Part shown: positions 1 to 9,461 of the stretch, in pieces
Layout of the letters: each line of letters starts with the position of its first letter
Position numbering within the stretch: position 1 is the stretch's first letter
From: Caballeronia concitans
GTDB lineage: Bacteria; Pseudomonadota; Gammaproteobacteria; Burkholderiales; Burkholderiaceae
Direction: 5' to 3'
Assembly (NCBI RefSeq): GCF_001544615.1
Contig: NZ_FCNV02000004.1
Span: 124,001-188,000 of the forward strand
Length of the DNA stretch: 64,000 bases
The notes under the pieces: generated by a model
What the model was told of the DNA's origin: nothing
The model's database searches: none
Seen by the model: the letters and a program-made list of their open reading frames with translations, nothing else
Position numbers and translations under genes: made by a program

Positions 1-1340
<1,340 letters not shown>

Positions 1341-1351
1341 TCGCGATGCTT

Positions 1352-1382
1352 ACCGCGAGCCTTCATGCCGGGGGCTCGCGGT
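1352..1382. terminator. Perfect hairpin between convergent katG and histidine kinase genes
   Basis: A 10-bp perfect inverted repeat (1352-1361 with 1373-1382, arms accgcgagcc / ggctcgcggt) encloses an 11-base loop. It lies 11 bp after the katG stop and 15 bp from the end of the kinase gene on the other strand. There is no U-tract on either side, so it is probably a bidirectional or 3'-end-stabilising hairpin rather than a classical intrinsic terminator. Confidence 0.55.
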
Positions 1383-1397
1383 GCGAGCGCACATCGT

Positions 1398-4300
1398 TCA
1401 AGAAGGATCGAGCACGCGTCGAATTGCGGTCTCGAGCGAAGCCGTATCGTAGGGCTTGCGCAGCAACACGACGCCTTCGATAGACGGCGCATCGTTCTGG
1501 CCGGTGGCAAAGATGACGGACAAGTCCGGTTGCCGCTCGCGTGCGACCCGTGCGAGTTCATCGCCGGGAACGTCCGGCAAGCCGATATCCGTCAGCAAGA
1601 CGTCCACGTCATGCTTGTCGAGTAAAGCAAGCGCGGAAGTGGAATCCGTCGCTTCATGGACAACATGACCGAACGTTTCGAGTAGTTCGACTGTCACGGC
1701 GCGAATGAGGTCATCGTCTTCCACATACAGAATGTGCAGCGCCGGCGACGCTTTGCCTGCGCCGCTTTCGACAGCGTGCATGCCGAAGGATGGACGCGGC
1801 GCGGTCCGGTCGATGGGAATATCGCTAAACGCATCGCCGCGCTTTGCAGAGCGATTACCCAGCACGCGGCGTATCTTGCGCGCGAGCGCTTCACGCGAAT
1901 ACGGCTTGCTCAACAATTCGACGCCCGGATCCAGCCGGCCGCCGTGAACGATCGAGTTCTCCGTATAGCCCGACGTGTACAGCACCGCGATGCCGGGAAT
2001 GCGTTCTCTCGCCTTGCGCGCGAGTTCGGTGCTTTTCATGGGACCGGGCATCACGACGTCCGTGAACAGCAAGTCGATATGCACGCCGCTTTCGACGATT
2101 GCGAGCGCACTGAGCGCATCGTTCGCGCGCAACACGCGATAGCCCAGATCGTTGAGCGTCTCGATGACGGTGGTCCGAACCTGCTCGTCGTCTTCCGCGA
2201 CGAGTACGACTTCCGTCCCTCCTTCGGCGGGACTCACTTCGGCCATCACGGGCTGAACTTCCGATTCGAGCGTGCGCGGCAGATAGAGCTTGACCGTGGT
2301 TCCGTGGCCCTGCTCGCTATAAAGCTTGATGTGTCCACCGGATTGCTTCACGAAACCATAGACCATCGATAAGCCGAGCCCTGATCCCTTGCCTTCGGGC
2401 TTCGTCGAAAAGAACGGTTCATAAGCCTTGTTCATCACATCCGGCGTCATGCCGCTGCCCGTGTCCGTCACTGCAATCATCACGTACTGGCCAGGCTCGA
2501 CTTCGGGATGGCTGTAGGCGTAGGTATCGTCGAGATAGGCATTGCCGACTTCGATCGTCAGTTTGCCGTTGCCTTCCATCGCATCGCGCGCGTTGATCGC
2601 CAGATTGAGGATGGCGTTCTCCAGTTGCCCCGGATCGACGAACGTATTCCACAGTCCGCCGCTCGTGACGGTTTCGACTTCGATGGCGTCGCCGAGACTT
2701 CGACGCAACATGTCGTCCATTTCCGCGACGAGCCGTGCCAGCCGCACCGCCTTCGGTTCGAGCGCCTGCCTGCGTCCGAATGCAAGCAACTGACTCGCGA
2801 GCCTGCCGCCGCGATTCACGCCCGCGAGCGCCTGTTGCAGACGACGCTCCGCCTTCTCGTTGCCCTGCACGTCCTTCGTCAGCAATTGCAGATTGCCGGA
2901 TATCACCTGAAGCAGATTGTTGAAGTCGTGAGCAACGCCGCCCGTGAGCTTGCCGATGGTCTCCATTCTTTGCGATTGCTGCAGCGCGAGTTCCGTTTGC
3001 CGCAGCGCTTCGGTGGCTGCAACGTCCGCGCTGATATCGCGGCCCACGGCGTGAATGAAGCCATTGTCGGGAACAGCGGTCCACGATAGCGTGCAGTATC
3101 CGCCCTCGCGCCGGCGAAAACGGTTCACGAACTTCATGGTCCGGTTTCCGTCTGAGAGACGCTGGATTTCGTCGAGCGTGGGCGCGACGTCGTCGAGATG
3201 AATGAGGTTGATGAACGACTGGCCGATCAATTCGACTGCGGTCCACCCGAGCAGATCGGTCCATGCGGGATTGACGGACACGATCGACGCCTCGAGATCG
3301 GCGACCAGCATCAGGTCGGTCGAAAGACGCCACATGCGCTCGCGATCCGCGGCGCTCTCGGCGACCTTCTGTTCGAGGTCCTGGTTCACGCGTTCGAGAA
3401 AGTGGGCCGCCGTCTTTTGATCGTGTATGTCCATGTTCACGGCGATCCAGCGCGTAATGTCGCCGTCCGCGTTGCGAACCGGAAGCGCGCGGCACAGATG
3501 CCACCGGTATACGCCGTTGACGCTGCGCAGCCTCACTTCCCGTTCGAACGCCTCTTCCGCGCGGACCGCCTTGTTCCACAGCTCTTCCGCACCGGCAATG
3601 TCTTCCGGGTGCATCACCGTCGACCAGCCTTCGTCGCGCAGACTGCCTTCGTGCATGCCGGTGTATTGATAGCTTCGCTCGTTGATCCAGTCGACGCGTC
3701 CCGATGCATTCGCCGACCACACCTGGCACGGCAATGCCTGAGCGAACGTGCGGAAGCGCTCTTCGCTTTCGCGCACCGCTCGCTGCGCTTCGATATGCGC
3801 GGTCACGTCGTTGCCTTGCACGAACACGCCGACGATCTCGCCAGCCGCGTCCCTCACGGGCTGATAGCTGAAGTCGAGATAGCGCGTCTCCGTCCCCATG
3901 CCGGCTTGCCGGTCGAGCGTGATCGGCTCTGCAAGACGCGTCGTGGATAAGCCTTCGGCGAAAGCGGCATCGAGCAATTCGAAGAAGCCTTGACCCGCGA
4001 CTTCGGGCAATGCGTCCTTGACCGCGCGGCCGATCAGGTCTCGCTTGCCGACGAGTTCCATATACGCGGGGTTCGCGAGTTCGAACTCATGCTGAGGCCC
4101 CCCGACAATGGCAATGAAACCCGGCGCCTGTTCGAACATGCGACGCAAACGCTCGCGGTCGTCCTGCAACGCGCGCTTGGCGCGAACCTTCGCGGTGGTC
4201 TCGACGACGACCGCCATCACCGCGACCGGCGTGCCCGCTTCGTCGTGGATGGGCGAATAGTCGAGATTCATCCACACCTGTTCGGGCGCGCCATTGCGAT

Positions 4301-4670
4301 GCAGCGTGAGTTCCTGATCTTCGTAGCGCAGCGTTCCACCGCGCAGGCCGACTTTCATGACGTTGTCGTTGAAGTCGGCGACTTCGGGCCATCCCTCGCG
4401 TACGTTGGACCCGAGCAGCACCGGATGCCGTCCTGCTGCAAAGCCCGAGTACGCATCGTTGTACAGCATGACCCCTTCCTCGCCCCACAGCGTGACGATG
4501 GGAACCGGCGACGACATGATGACCGACAGCGTGTTCTTGAGAATGGCGGGCCAGGCGGATATCGGGCCAAGCGGAGTTTTCGACCAGTCACGGAACGCGA
4601 TGATGTCGGAACAATTTCCACCTCCGGTGAGGAAAGGCGGCATCGCATCGGTAGTTTTGGAAGAAGTCAT
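1398..4670 (-). CDS. Multi-PAS hybrid sensor histidine kinase with two receiver domains
   Basis: A 1090-residue soluble-looking hybrid kinase with no clear membrane segment. The order is an N-terminal PAS/GAF-like sensor (about 25-160), PAS (170-290), PAS with PAC (300-418), PAS (445-550), a HisKA dimerisation domain with phospho-acceptor His581 in HDFNNLLQ, and an HATPase domain with the DTGSGM box at 736-741 and GKGSGLGLSMVYG at 760-772. Receiver 1 (820-938) has Asp871 and Lys922; receiver 2 (978-1090) has Asp1028 and Lys1072. The HDFNNLLQ H-box and SGYT motif belong to the HWE-independent, blue-light/stress-type hybrid kinases common in Burkholderia. No cognate response regulator is adjacent, so the output is unknown. 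The signal is unknown; two receivers suggest an internal phosphorelay or a phosphate sink. Confidence 0.9.
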   Translation of the reverse strand: MTSSKTTDAMPPFLTGGGNCSDIIAFRDWSKTPLGPISAWPAILKNTLSVIMSSPVPIVTLWGEEGVMLYNDAYSGFAAGRHPVLLGSNVREGWPEVADFNDNVMKVGLRGGTLRYEDQELTLHRNGAPEQVWMNLDYSPIHDEAGTPVAVMAVVVETTAKVRAKRALQDDRERLRRMFEQAPGFIAIVGGPQHEFELANPAYMELVGKRDLIGRAVKDALPEVAGQGFFELLDAAFAEGLSTTRLAEPITLDRQAGMGTETRYLDFSYQPVRDAAGEIVGVFVQGNDVTAHIEAQRAVRESEERFRTFAQALPCQVWSANASGRVDWINERSYQYTGMHEGSLRDEGWSTVMHPEDIAGAEELWNKAVRAEEAFEREVRLRSVNGVYRWHLCRALPVRNADGDITRWIAVNMDIHDQKTAAHFLERVNQDLEQKVAESAADRERMWRLSTDLMLVADLEASIVSVNPAWTDLLGWTAVELIGQSFINLIHLDDVAPTLDEIQRLSDGNRTMKFVNRFRRREGGYCTLSWTAVPDNGFIHAVGRDISADVAATEALRQTELALQQSQRMETIGKLTGGVAHDFNNLLQVISGNLQLLTKDVQGNEKAERRLQQALAGVNRGGRLASQLLAFGRRQALEPKAVRLARLVAEMDDMLRRSLGDAIEVETVTSGGLWNTFVDPGQLENAILNLAINARDAMEGNGKLTIEVGNAYLDDTYAYSHPEVEPGQYVMIAVTDTGSGMTPDVMNKAYEPFFSTKPEGKGSGLGLSMVYGFVKQSGGHIKLYSEQGHGTTVKLYLPRTLESEVQPVMAEVSPAEGGTEVVLVAEDDEQVRTTVIETLNDLGYRVLRANDALSALAIVESGVHIDLLFTDVVMPGPMKSTELARKARERIPGIAVLYTSGYTENSIVHGGRLDPGVELLSKPYSREALARKIRRVLGNRSAKRGDAFSDIPIDRTAPRPSFGMHAVESGAGKASPALHILYVEDDDLIRAVTVELLETFGHVVHEATDSTSALALLDKHDVDVLLTDIGLPDVPGDELARVARERQPDLSVIFATGQNDAPSIEGVVLLRKPYDTASLETAIRRVLDPS

Positions 4671-4835
4671 CGAGGGGCGGCGTAAAGCGCTTCTATTGCA
4701 GGCGGAATTGGCGAACGATTGTACCTTTGCACCGCAATCGCGGCGCGAGCGCCTGACGCCGGCGGGCCCGGGAACAGATTTTGGTTACATCGCATTCCTA
4801 TTTATTTGCGACCCGCCAATTCTCGCAGCGAGCAT

Positions 4836-4865
4836 AAAAAAACCCCGCCGTTATTCACGACGGGG
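4836..4865 (-). terminator. Intrinsic terminator of the histidine-rich peptide gene
   Basis: Read on the minus strand, a 9-bp stem (4857-4865 with 4843-4851, one G-U pair) with a 5-base loop is followed directly by seven U residues (4836-4842 on the plus strand are A). It sits 22 bp after the stop of the 45-residue peptide gene and supports that gene being a real, separately transcribed unit. Confidence 0.85.
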
Positions 4866-4886
4866 CTCTTGCCAAGCGAATACCGC

Positions 4887-5024
4887 TTACTTGCAGTGAC
4901 GTTCCCAATGATGATGAACGTGCACCTTGTGGCATACCACGTGGTGATGCGGAGCTGCAAAAGCGGACGCAGCAGCGAAGAACGCGGTGCCTGCAACGAA
5001 AGCGGCAAGAACGGCCTTTTTCAT
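4887..5024 (-). CDS. Small secreted histidine-rich peptide (45 aa)
   Basis: A 45-residue reading frame starting MKKAVLAAFV has a textbook Sec signal peptide: two lysines, a hydrophobic alanine-rich core, and a likely AFA/A cleavage after about residue 23-24. The predicted mature peptide of ~21 residues holds seven histidines and two cysteines, in HHHVVCHKVHVHHHWERHCK. That composition suggests metal binding (copper, zinc or nickel) in the periplasm, but this is inference. No strong Shine-Dalgarno is visible. Support comes from the signal peptide and from a good intrinsic terminator 22 bp downstream. It stands alone between the kinase and actP, both on the same strand. Function not known to me. 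Confidence 0.75.
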   Translation of the reverse strand: MKKAVLAAFVAGTAFFAAASAFAAPHHHVVCHKVHVHHHWERHCK

Positions 5025-5421
5025 ATGTTCGAGATGTGTGAGATGGAAGGAGCCGTCATCCTAGCAGCGCGAGTTTACGGACTCTTTGCAGGCACCCGCT
5101 TTCGCTGTAAGGCGCGGCTCCATGTCGCGCGAAGACCACACACCGGTCCCCAGTCCGCTCAACGCGCCGGCCCGGGCCTCAAGGGCCACGAACTATTCCG
5201 TAAATATTGCTGATGTGATCGCAGAAGAGTAATGGCACCCTGTGCGTTGTGCGCGCGCGAACGCATGTTGGGGCTGGCCCCATTCAAGCATTCGACCAGA
5301 GTGCCACGACATATTGCTCTTGGAAATATTGAAGAACCTATAACCGCTCAAGGAAATTGCGTGGGTCGCGGCCGGCACGCACTCGGCCGCCGCGACTGCA
5401 AGACAACACATCGGCAAAGAC
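5025..5421. other. Intergenic region upstream of the histidine-rich peptide and downstream of actP
   Basis: 397 bp without a convincing gene. It must hold the promoter of the peptide gene. Near the actP end, 5365-5396 contains a GC-rich imperfect inverted repeat (gtcgcgg / ccgcgac arms with a bulge) that may mark the end of the actP transcript; it has no U-tract. Nothing else recognised. Confidence 0.5.
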
Positions 5422-7083
5422 TTAGTGACTCGCGCCCTCCACTGCGCCGATGCCCGTTTCCGAACGCACGGTTTGAGCATCGAAGCCAGCTTGATCGATG
5501 CGCGCCCGAGCAGACTTGTCCGTTATCGAGAAAATCCAGATGCCGAGGAAGCCGATCGCCATGGAGAACAGCGCGGGCGATGCATACGGAAACGGCGCAT
5601 CGGCGAAGTGGAACACGTCCACCCATACGGCTTTCGAGAGCACCGTCAGCACCACAGCCGAAAGCAACCCGAGAAAGCCACCGACCGCTGCGCCGCGTGT
5701 CGTGCAGCCGCGCCACAGCACCGACATGAACAGCACCGGAAAGTTGGCCGAAGCCGCGACCGCGAACGCAAGCGACACCATGAACGCAATGTTCTGCTTC
5801 TCGAAGACGATGCCGAGCACGACCGCCACGATACCGAGCACGATCGTCGTCACGCGCGATACATGCAGTTCGCTCTTGCTCGATGCGTTGCCGTGCTTGA
5901 ACACCGTCGCATAGAGATCATGCGATACCGCCGATGCCCCCGCGAGCGTCAGCCCCGCGACGACCGCGAGAATCGTGGCGAACGCGACCGCCGAGATAAA
6001 GCCCAGAAACACGTTGCCCCCCACCGCGCTCGCCAGATGCACCGCCGCCATGTTGGTCCCGCCGAGCAGCTTGCCGCCCGCATCCTTGAACACCGGATTC
6101 GTGCTCACGAGCACGATCGCGCCGAAGCCGATGATGAACGTGAGAATGTAGAAATAGCCGATCCACGTCGTCGCCCAGAACACGGACTTGCGCGCCTCTT
6201 TTGCATTCGGCACCGTGAAAAAGCGCATCAAGATGTGCGGCAAGCCCGCCGTGCCGAACATCAACGCAATGCCGAAAGAGATCGCGGAGATCGGGTCCTT
6301 GATGAAATTGCCCGGACCCATGATCGACGTCTTTTTCTCATGAACGTCAACAGCTTTCGCAAACAATGCTTCGGGGCTAAAGTGAAATTGCCAGAGCACC
6401 ATGAAGGCCATGAACGATGCGCCCGCAAGCAACAGACACGCCTTGATGATTTGAACCCACGTGGTCGCGGTCATGCCGCCGAAGAGCACGTACACCATCA
6501 TCAGCGCACCGACGATCACCACCGCGATCCAGTATTCGAGACCGAAGAGCAGCTTGATGAGTTGCCCCGCGCCCACCATCTGCGCGATGAGATAGAACGC
6601 CACGACGACGAGCGTTCCGGACGCGGCGAATGCACGAATGGGCGTCTGCTTGAAGCGATACGCCGCGACGTCGGCGAATGTGAAGCGGCCGAGATTGCGC
6701 AGCCGCTCGGCCATCAGGAACGTGATGATCGGCCAGCCGACGAGAAAGCCGATGGAATAAATGAGACCGTCATAGCCGTTCGTATAGACCGCAGCGGAAA
6801 TGCCCAGGAACGAGGCCGCCGACATGAAATCGCCCGCAATCGCAAGGCCGTTCTGAAAGCCGGTGATTCCGCCGCCCGCCGTATAGAAGTCGGAGGCCGA
6901 ACGTGTTCTCTTGGCGGCCCATTTGGTGATGAACAGTGTCGCGACTACGAACGCGATGAACATGCAGATAGCGGTCCAGTTCGTCGGCTGTTTGACCGCC
7001 GGTCCGAGGTCGCCGCCTGCCGCGAATGAACCGACCGATACCGCGAGAAGCGCGCTTGCGGCGAGAATATGTCGAGCGTTCAT
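5422..7083 (-). CDS. actP: Acetate/glycolate:cation symporter ActP
   Basis: A 553-residue inner-membrane sodium:solute symporter family protein with an N-terminal signal-like segment, about 13 membrane spans and typical ActP stretches ([70 protein letters not shown]). ActP takes up acetate and other short monocarboxylates such as glycolate. Length matches E. coli ActP (549). The start codon overlaps the yjcH stop by 4 bp (ATGA), so the two are translationally coupled. No acs gene is adjacent in this window. Confidence 0.93.
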   Translation of the reverse strand: MNARHILAASALLAVSVGSFAAGGDLGPAVKQPTNWTAICMFIAFVVATLFITKWAAKRTRSASDFYTAGGGITGFQNGLAIAGDFMSAASFLGISAAVYTNGYDGLIYSIGFLVGWPIITFLMAERLRNLGRFTFADVAAYRFKQTPIRAFAASGTLVVVAFYLIAQMVGAGQLIKLLFGLEYWIAVVIVGALMMVYVLFGGMTATTWVQIIKACLLLAGASFMAFMVLWQFHFSPEALFAKAVDVHEKKTSIMGPGNFIKDPISAISFGIALMFGTAGLPHILMRFFTVPNAKEARKSVFWATTWIGYFYILTFIIGFGAIVLVSTNPVFKDAGGKLLGGTNMAAVHLASAVGGNVFLGFISAVAFATILAVVAGLTLAGASAVSHDLYATVFKHGNASSKSELHVSRVTTIVLGIVAVVLGIVFEKQNIAFMVSLAFAVAASANFPVLFMSVLWRGCTTRGAAVGGFLGLLSAVVLTVLSKAVWVDVFHFADAPFPYASPALFSMAIGFLGIWIFSITDKSARARIDQAGFDAQTVRSETGIGAVEGASH

Positions 7084-7385
7084 TCGACCTCCAGCTTGAT
7101 CTTGTCAGTAAGTTCGTCATACGTGCGATTCGCATGCCGCACGTAAAGTCCCGTGATCGCAACGGTGAAAACGATCACGAAAAGGCCGATCGGCATGCCC
7201 CACGTCATCACGCCGGCGCCCATCTTCGCTGCAAGCAGGTCCTTGTTGAACGCGATCAGCAATACGTATCCGTAATAGACGACCAGCACGAGCGCCGTCA
7301 GCGTCCAGCCGAGCGTCGAACGTTTCCGAACGAGTTCGCGATACGTCGCGCTCGATTTGATGGTCTCTGCAACCTGCATGTCCAT
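7080..7385 (-). CDS. yjcH: DUF485 membrane protein YjcH, ActP partner
   Basis: A 101-residue protein with two membrane spans (around residues 22-45 and 58-80) and the DUF485 pattern [21 protein letters not shown]485 proteins are almost always encoded just before actP and are thought to assist the symporter. The start at 7385 was chosen because an AGGAG lies 6 bases ahead of it; a longer frame to 7433 lacks a ribosome site and adds non-conserved residues. It overlaps actP by 4 bp. Confidence 0.88.
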   Translation of the reverse strand: MDMQVAETIKSSATYRELVRKRSTLGWTLTALVLVVYYGYVLLIAFNKDLLAAKMGAGVMTWGMPIGLFVIVFTVAITGLYVRHANRTYDELTDKIKLEVE

Positions 7386-7713
7386 AGGCGTCTCCTGCCG
7401 GGAAGTGTCGATATGCGCGCCCATGCATTGCATGCCGATAGTTTTTCTACGGTGCGCTGATGCTTAAGGTAAATGCATGGGCTTACCCGTTTCTTACGCG
7501 AAGAGGCTGGCCTTGGCGGGGTTTACGCTGAGCATCGTCATACCCGTCGTCTGTCCGACTCAGTGAGATGTGACGATCGCGCGCGAATGACCTATGGTTG
7601 TTGATGGCACTGGTAAGTGCTGCGCGCGGGCGCCGGTCCGATCGATCGTTCGACATTGCTGACCTTCTCGCGCGCCGAATGCCGTCTCGCTCACTTCAAC
7701 AAGGGAGAAGACC
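7386..7713. promoter_or_regulatory. Divergent promoter region between yjcH-actP and the M4 protease gene
   Basis: 328 bp with no supported gene. It holds the promoters for both directions. A GCATGC-type element (catgcattgcatgc, 7422-7435) lies 37 bp ahead of the yjcH start, one of the set described for this window. GGGAGAAG ahead of base 7714 is the ribosome site of the protease gene. Confidence 0.5.
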
Positions 7714-8793
7714 ATGTGCAATCACGCCCGACATGATCGAGTCCATCCGATCTACTGCATCCTTCCGCCGCATATGCTGAAGGAAATTGCCAAGAACGGC
7801 ACACCGCAACAGCGTTCGCTCGCCATCGACACATTAAGCGCCGACCACACGTTCCGGCAGATTCGCTCGGTGCAGGCCGCGATGCTCGCGCCAAGACGCG
7901 GCGCCGCCGTGGCACCGGTGGCCGCCGCGCCTTCCGTTCACCGAACCATCTACACGGCCAACCAGACCGAGACCTTGCCCGGCACGCTGGTGCGAAGCGA
8001 AGGCTCGCCCAAGTCGAACGATGTCAGCGTGAACGAAGCCTACGACGGCCTCGGCGCGACCTTCGAGTTCTATCAGGAGATCTATCACCGCAATTCCATC
8101 GACGATGCAGGGATGCCGCTCATCGGCACGGTGCATTACGGCGAGCAATACGACAACGCGTTCTGGAATTCACAGCAGATGGTATTCGGCGATGGCGACG
8201 GCACGCTCTTCAACCGATTCACCGTCGCGCTCGATGTGATCGGTCATGAACTTACTCACGGCGTCACCGAGCACGCGGCCGCGCTTGCTTATTCCGGACA
8301 ACCGGGCGCGCTGAACGAATCCGTATCCGACGTGTTCGGCTCGCTCATCAAGCAATACACGCTCAAACAGACTGCGGACAAGGCGGACTGGATCATCGGC
8401 GCGGGACTGCTCGCAAAGGGAGTGAAGGGCGTCGGGCTGCGTTCGATGAAAGAACCCGGGACCGCCTATGACGATCCCGTGCTGGGCAAAGACCCGCAGC
8501 CTGCGGACATGGCCCATTACGTGCAAACCGCGCAGGACAATCACGGCGTTCATATCAACTCCGGCATTCCGAACCGCGCGTTCTGTCTGGCGGCGATCGA
8601 CATCGGCGGTTATGCGTGGGACAAGGCCGGACGCATCTGGTATGAGACGCTGAATGATTCGCACATCAAACCCAATACGACGTTCAAGACTTTCGCGAAA
8701 CTCACTGTCTCCAATGCAAATCGGCTTTATGGCGCGAATAGCGCCGAGTCGAAGGCGGTCAGCAAGGCGTGGGATACGGTCGGCGTATTGTGA
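7714..8793 (+). CDS. Protealysin-like M4 family zinc metalloprotease
   Basis: A 359-residue thermolysin-family (M4) protease. The zinc-binding HELTH is at 178-182 (catalytic Glu179) and the second zinc ligand Glu202 lies in NESVSD. There is no signal peptide; instead residues ~8-50 match the short protealysin-type propeptide (HPIYCILPPHMLKEIAKNG). Protealysin-like enzymes are made in the cytoplasm as inactive precursors and are linked to invasion or interbacterial roles in Serratia. A GGGAGAAG precedes the start. The next gene encodes an emfourin-like inhibitor 15 bp downstream, the known partner arrangement of protealysin operons. Assignment to family is firm; the export route and target are not known. 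Confidence 0.92.
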   Translation: MCNHARHDRVHPIYCILPPHMLKEIAKNGTPQQRSLAIDTLSADHTFRQIRSVQAAMLAPRRGAAVAPVAAAPSVHRTIYTANQTETLPGTLVRSEGSPKSNDVSVNEAYDGLGATFEFYQEIYHRNSIDDAGMPLIGTVHYGEQYDNAFWNSQQMVFGDGDGTLFNRFTVALDVIGHELTHGVTEHAAALAYSGQPGALNESVSDVFGSLIKQYTLKQTADKADWIIGAGLLAKGVKGVGLRSMKEPGTAYDDPVLGKDPQPADMAHYVQTAQDNHGVHINSGIPNRAFCLAAIDIGGYAWDKAGRIWYETLNDSHIKPNTTFKTFAKLTVSNANRLYGANSAESKAVSKAWDTVGVL

Positions 8794-8808
8794 CGGACCG
8801 CGCGTATC

Positions 8809-9207
8809 ATGCGTCTGTCCGCACGCGTGTTCGCCGGACTTATTTGCGCCTGCCAGCTGACGGCAGGCTGCACTTCGGATCGCATGCAGAAGGAGCTGCC
8901 GATGCGCGCTGAACTCACTATCGAAGGGGGCGTCGGCTTCTTTCCGGGCTTGGCCCGGCCCATCGTCGTTGAAGCGAACGAATTGTCGCCTGCGGACAAC
9001 GAGGAGCTGTCGCGCCTCGTGTCCGCCGCGCGCGCGCAATCGGCCGCCGCGCCGCGAGCCGCGCAAAAACCGGTGCCGGATGGACGAACCTATCGCATCG
9101 TCATTGTTTCGGATGACGGAAGCACCGAACTGGGATGCGCCGATCCCTCCGTTCCGCCCGCGTTTTCCGCGCTCATGGTCTTCATCAAAAAGCATGGGCA
9201 TCGGTGA
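8809..9207 (+). CDS. Emfourin-like protealysin inhibitor, possible lipoprotein form
   Basis: The core (from residue 32) fits emfourin, the small protein inhibitor encoded next to protealysins: a leading ELTIEGGVGFFPG strand region, EL..LV helix, PDGRTYRIVI strand and a closing VPPAFSALMVFIKKH. Two starts are possible. From 8809 the product is 132 aa with an N-terminal lipoprotein-like signal (hydrophobic stretch 7-20 followed by TAGC, Cys21) but without a visible ribosome site. From 8902 (Met32) an AGGAG sits exactly 6 bases upstream and the product is 101 aa, the usual emfourin size, and cytoplasmic. Both forms may exist. It follows the protease gene by 15 bp, so co-transcription is very likely; its role is to hold the protease inactive. 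Confidence 0.8.
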   Translation: MRLSARVFAGLICACQLTAGCTSDRMQKELPMRAELTIEGGVGFFPGLARPIVVEANELSPADNEELSRLVSAARAQSAAAPRAAQKPVPDGRTYRIVIVSDDGSTELGCADPSVPPAFSALMVFIKKHGHR

Positions 9208-9313
9208 ATGTCGGATCTACACGCTGCGTTGTAAGGCGGAGTAAGTTCGAAGGCGGCAGCGCGTCTTGTTCGCATGAGGGAGGGCTGGCATCGAGTTTGC
9301 TCATATCAATCGT

Positions 9314-9341
9314 CATGCCTCGGTGCGTGCGTCGAGGCATG
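9314..9341 (+). promoter_or_regulatory. Inverted repeat in the pel upstream region
   Basis: A 9-bp perfect inverted repeat (catgcctcg 9314-9322, cgaggcatg 9333-9341) with a 10-base spacer lies 120 bp before the pelA start. No U-tract follows, so an operator or leader hairpin is as likely as termination of the emfourin transcript. The regulator, if any, is unknown. Confidence 0.4.
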
Positions 9342-9380
9342 TTCGAGCGCCATCGAGAGAGCCGCGAAGGCCCCAACGAT

Positions 9381-9461
9381 ATGAGACAAGACGAGATTCC
9401 ATTGGAACGCGACGCATACTCTTTGGCCGCCGCGCGCCGCGCCGGCGATCACGCCGCCTGA
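9381..9461 (+). CDS. Possible 26-aa leader peptide coupled to pelA
   Basis: A short frame (begins MRQDEIPLERD, ends RRAGDHAA) has its TGA stop overlapping the A of the pelA start codon, as TGATG. Its GAAGG ribosome-site candidate lies 10 bases from the ATG. Such an arrangement would allow translational coupling into pelA, whose own start has no clear Shine-Dalgarno. No family recognised; it may be a chance frame. Confidence 0.3.
   Translation: MRQDEIPLERDAYSLAAARRAGDHAA

Noticed and set aside
5365-5396. GC-rich imperfect inverted repeat after actP as an intrinsic terminator
   Set aside because: A bulged stem with no U-tract on the actP strand; too weak to call as a terminator.
5425-7029. 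534-codon plus-strand frame across actP
   Set aside because: Antisense shadow of the ActP gene; charged, repetitive composition and no ribosome site or homology signature.
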